The notes under the pieces are model-generated. The model saw only the letters and a list, made by a program, of their open reading frames with translations, was not told the origin of the DNA and did not search any database. From positions 101,694,480 to 101,758,479 of the forward strand of contig NC_064825.1 of the NCBI RefSeq assembly GCF_024166365.1: a DNA stretch of 64,000 nt. The letters run 5' to 3'. A program made the translations under genes and the position numbers. Every line of letters begins with the position of its first letter. Within the stretch, counting starts at the first letter, position 1. Below, one piece after another: positions 63,845 through 64,000 of this stretch. This DNA comes from Elephas maximus indicus (lineage: Eukaryota; Chordata; Mammalia; Proboscidea; Elephantidae).

Positions 63845-64000
63845 TGGAGCCCTGATGGCCCAGTGGTTGAGAGCTCGGCTACTAACCAAAAGATGGGCAG
63901 TTTGAATCCACCAGCCGCTTCTTGGAAACCCTATGGGCAGTTCTAATCTGTCCTATAGGATGGCTATGAGCTGGAATCGACTCGAAGACAAAGAGTTTGG
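63845..64000 (+). mobile_element. AfroSINE-S, running off the window
   Basis: ggagccctgatggcccagtg to gactcgaagacaaagagttt. The last bases of the tail may lie beyond the window. Confidence 0.93.

Noticed and set aside
1..64000. CRISPR arrays, operons, phage or plasmid features
   Set aside because: Repeats here are dispersed retroelements without regular spacers; there are no tight tandem coding regions or ribosome binding sites. The DNA is mammalian.

Overview
This is gene-poor mammalian DNA, almost certainly from an elephant or another paenungulate (Afrotheria). The deciding evidence is roughly forty copies or fragments of tRNA-headed SINEs of the AfroSINE type (head GGAGCCCTGGTGGCGCAG, tail ending in TCGACTCGACGGCA). 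Many carry the ~45-bp internal deletion that I recall being reported as a paenungulate (hyrax/sirenian/elephant) subfamily. Their RTE-clade LINE partner is also here, together with the older layers shared by all placentals (MIR, L2, MER5A, MaLR-type LTRs, old L1). I found no protein-coding gene, functional RNA gene, CRISPR array or prokaryotic feature that I can defend. Almost all open frames fall in repeats or in stop-poor GC-rich DNA.

Layout. 1-12.4 kb: old L1 pieces, AfroSINEs, several LTRs and an RTE 3' end, with a homeodomain-motif-rich unique patch near 8.1 kb. 12.7-16.3 kb: a tRNA-Gly-headed SINE, a 69-bp pure purine run, MIRs, an L1 3' end, a deleted RTE derivative and an LTR. 16.3-25.4 kb: long decayed L1 tracts broken by LTRs, SINEs and a small DNA transposon. 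26.7-28.5 kb: a CpG island with a very good CTCF-type motif at its far edge. 28.8-32.6 kb: nested SINE/RTE insertions, then unique DNA. 32.7-33.0 kb: a second CpG island with GC boxes and an NRF1-like site. 33.2-40.2 kb: dense SINE/LTR/L2 with one MER5A and a four-piece SINE pile-up. 40.2-47 kb: MIRs and a three-layer nest (SINE within L1 within SINE), plus a large LTR. 47.2-53.9 kb: old L1, LTRs, a bZIP/GATA/X-box motif cluster near 51.2 kb, a long palindrome at 52.0 kb, and an L2 split by an L1 3' end. 54-64 kb: L2/MIR, SINEs, and the best-preserved mobile element of the window, a 5'-truncated RTE with a perfect 39-bp target duplication (59.1-60.3 kb).

The clearest biology is the parasitic network around the RTE. 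The autonomous reverse transcriptase fragment, a short derivative that joins RTE 5' and 3' ends at the same junction in two copies, a tRNA-Gly-headed SINE built on that derivative, and the AfroSINEs all share RTE sequence in their bodies and tails. Read together they look like successive stages in the origin of SINEs from a LINE. The two CpG islands and the motif clusters are the only candidates for host regulatory function. Which gene they would serve cannot be decided from this window. Family names and boundaries are by eye and from memory; no database search was possible.
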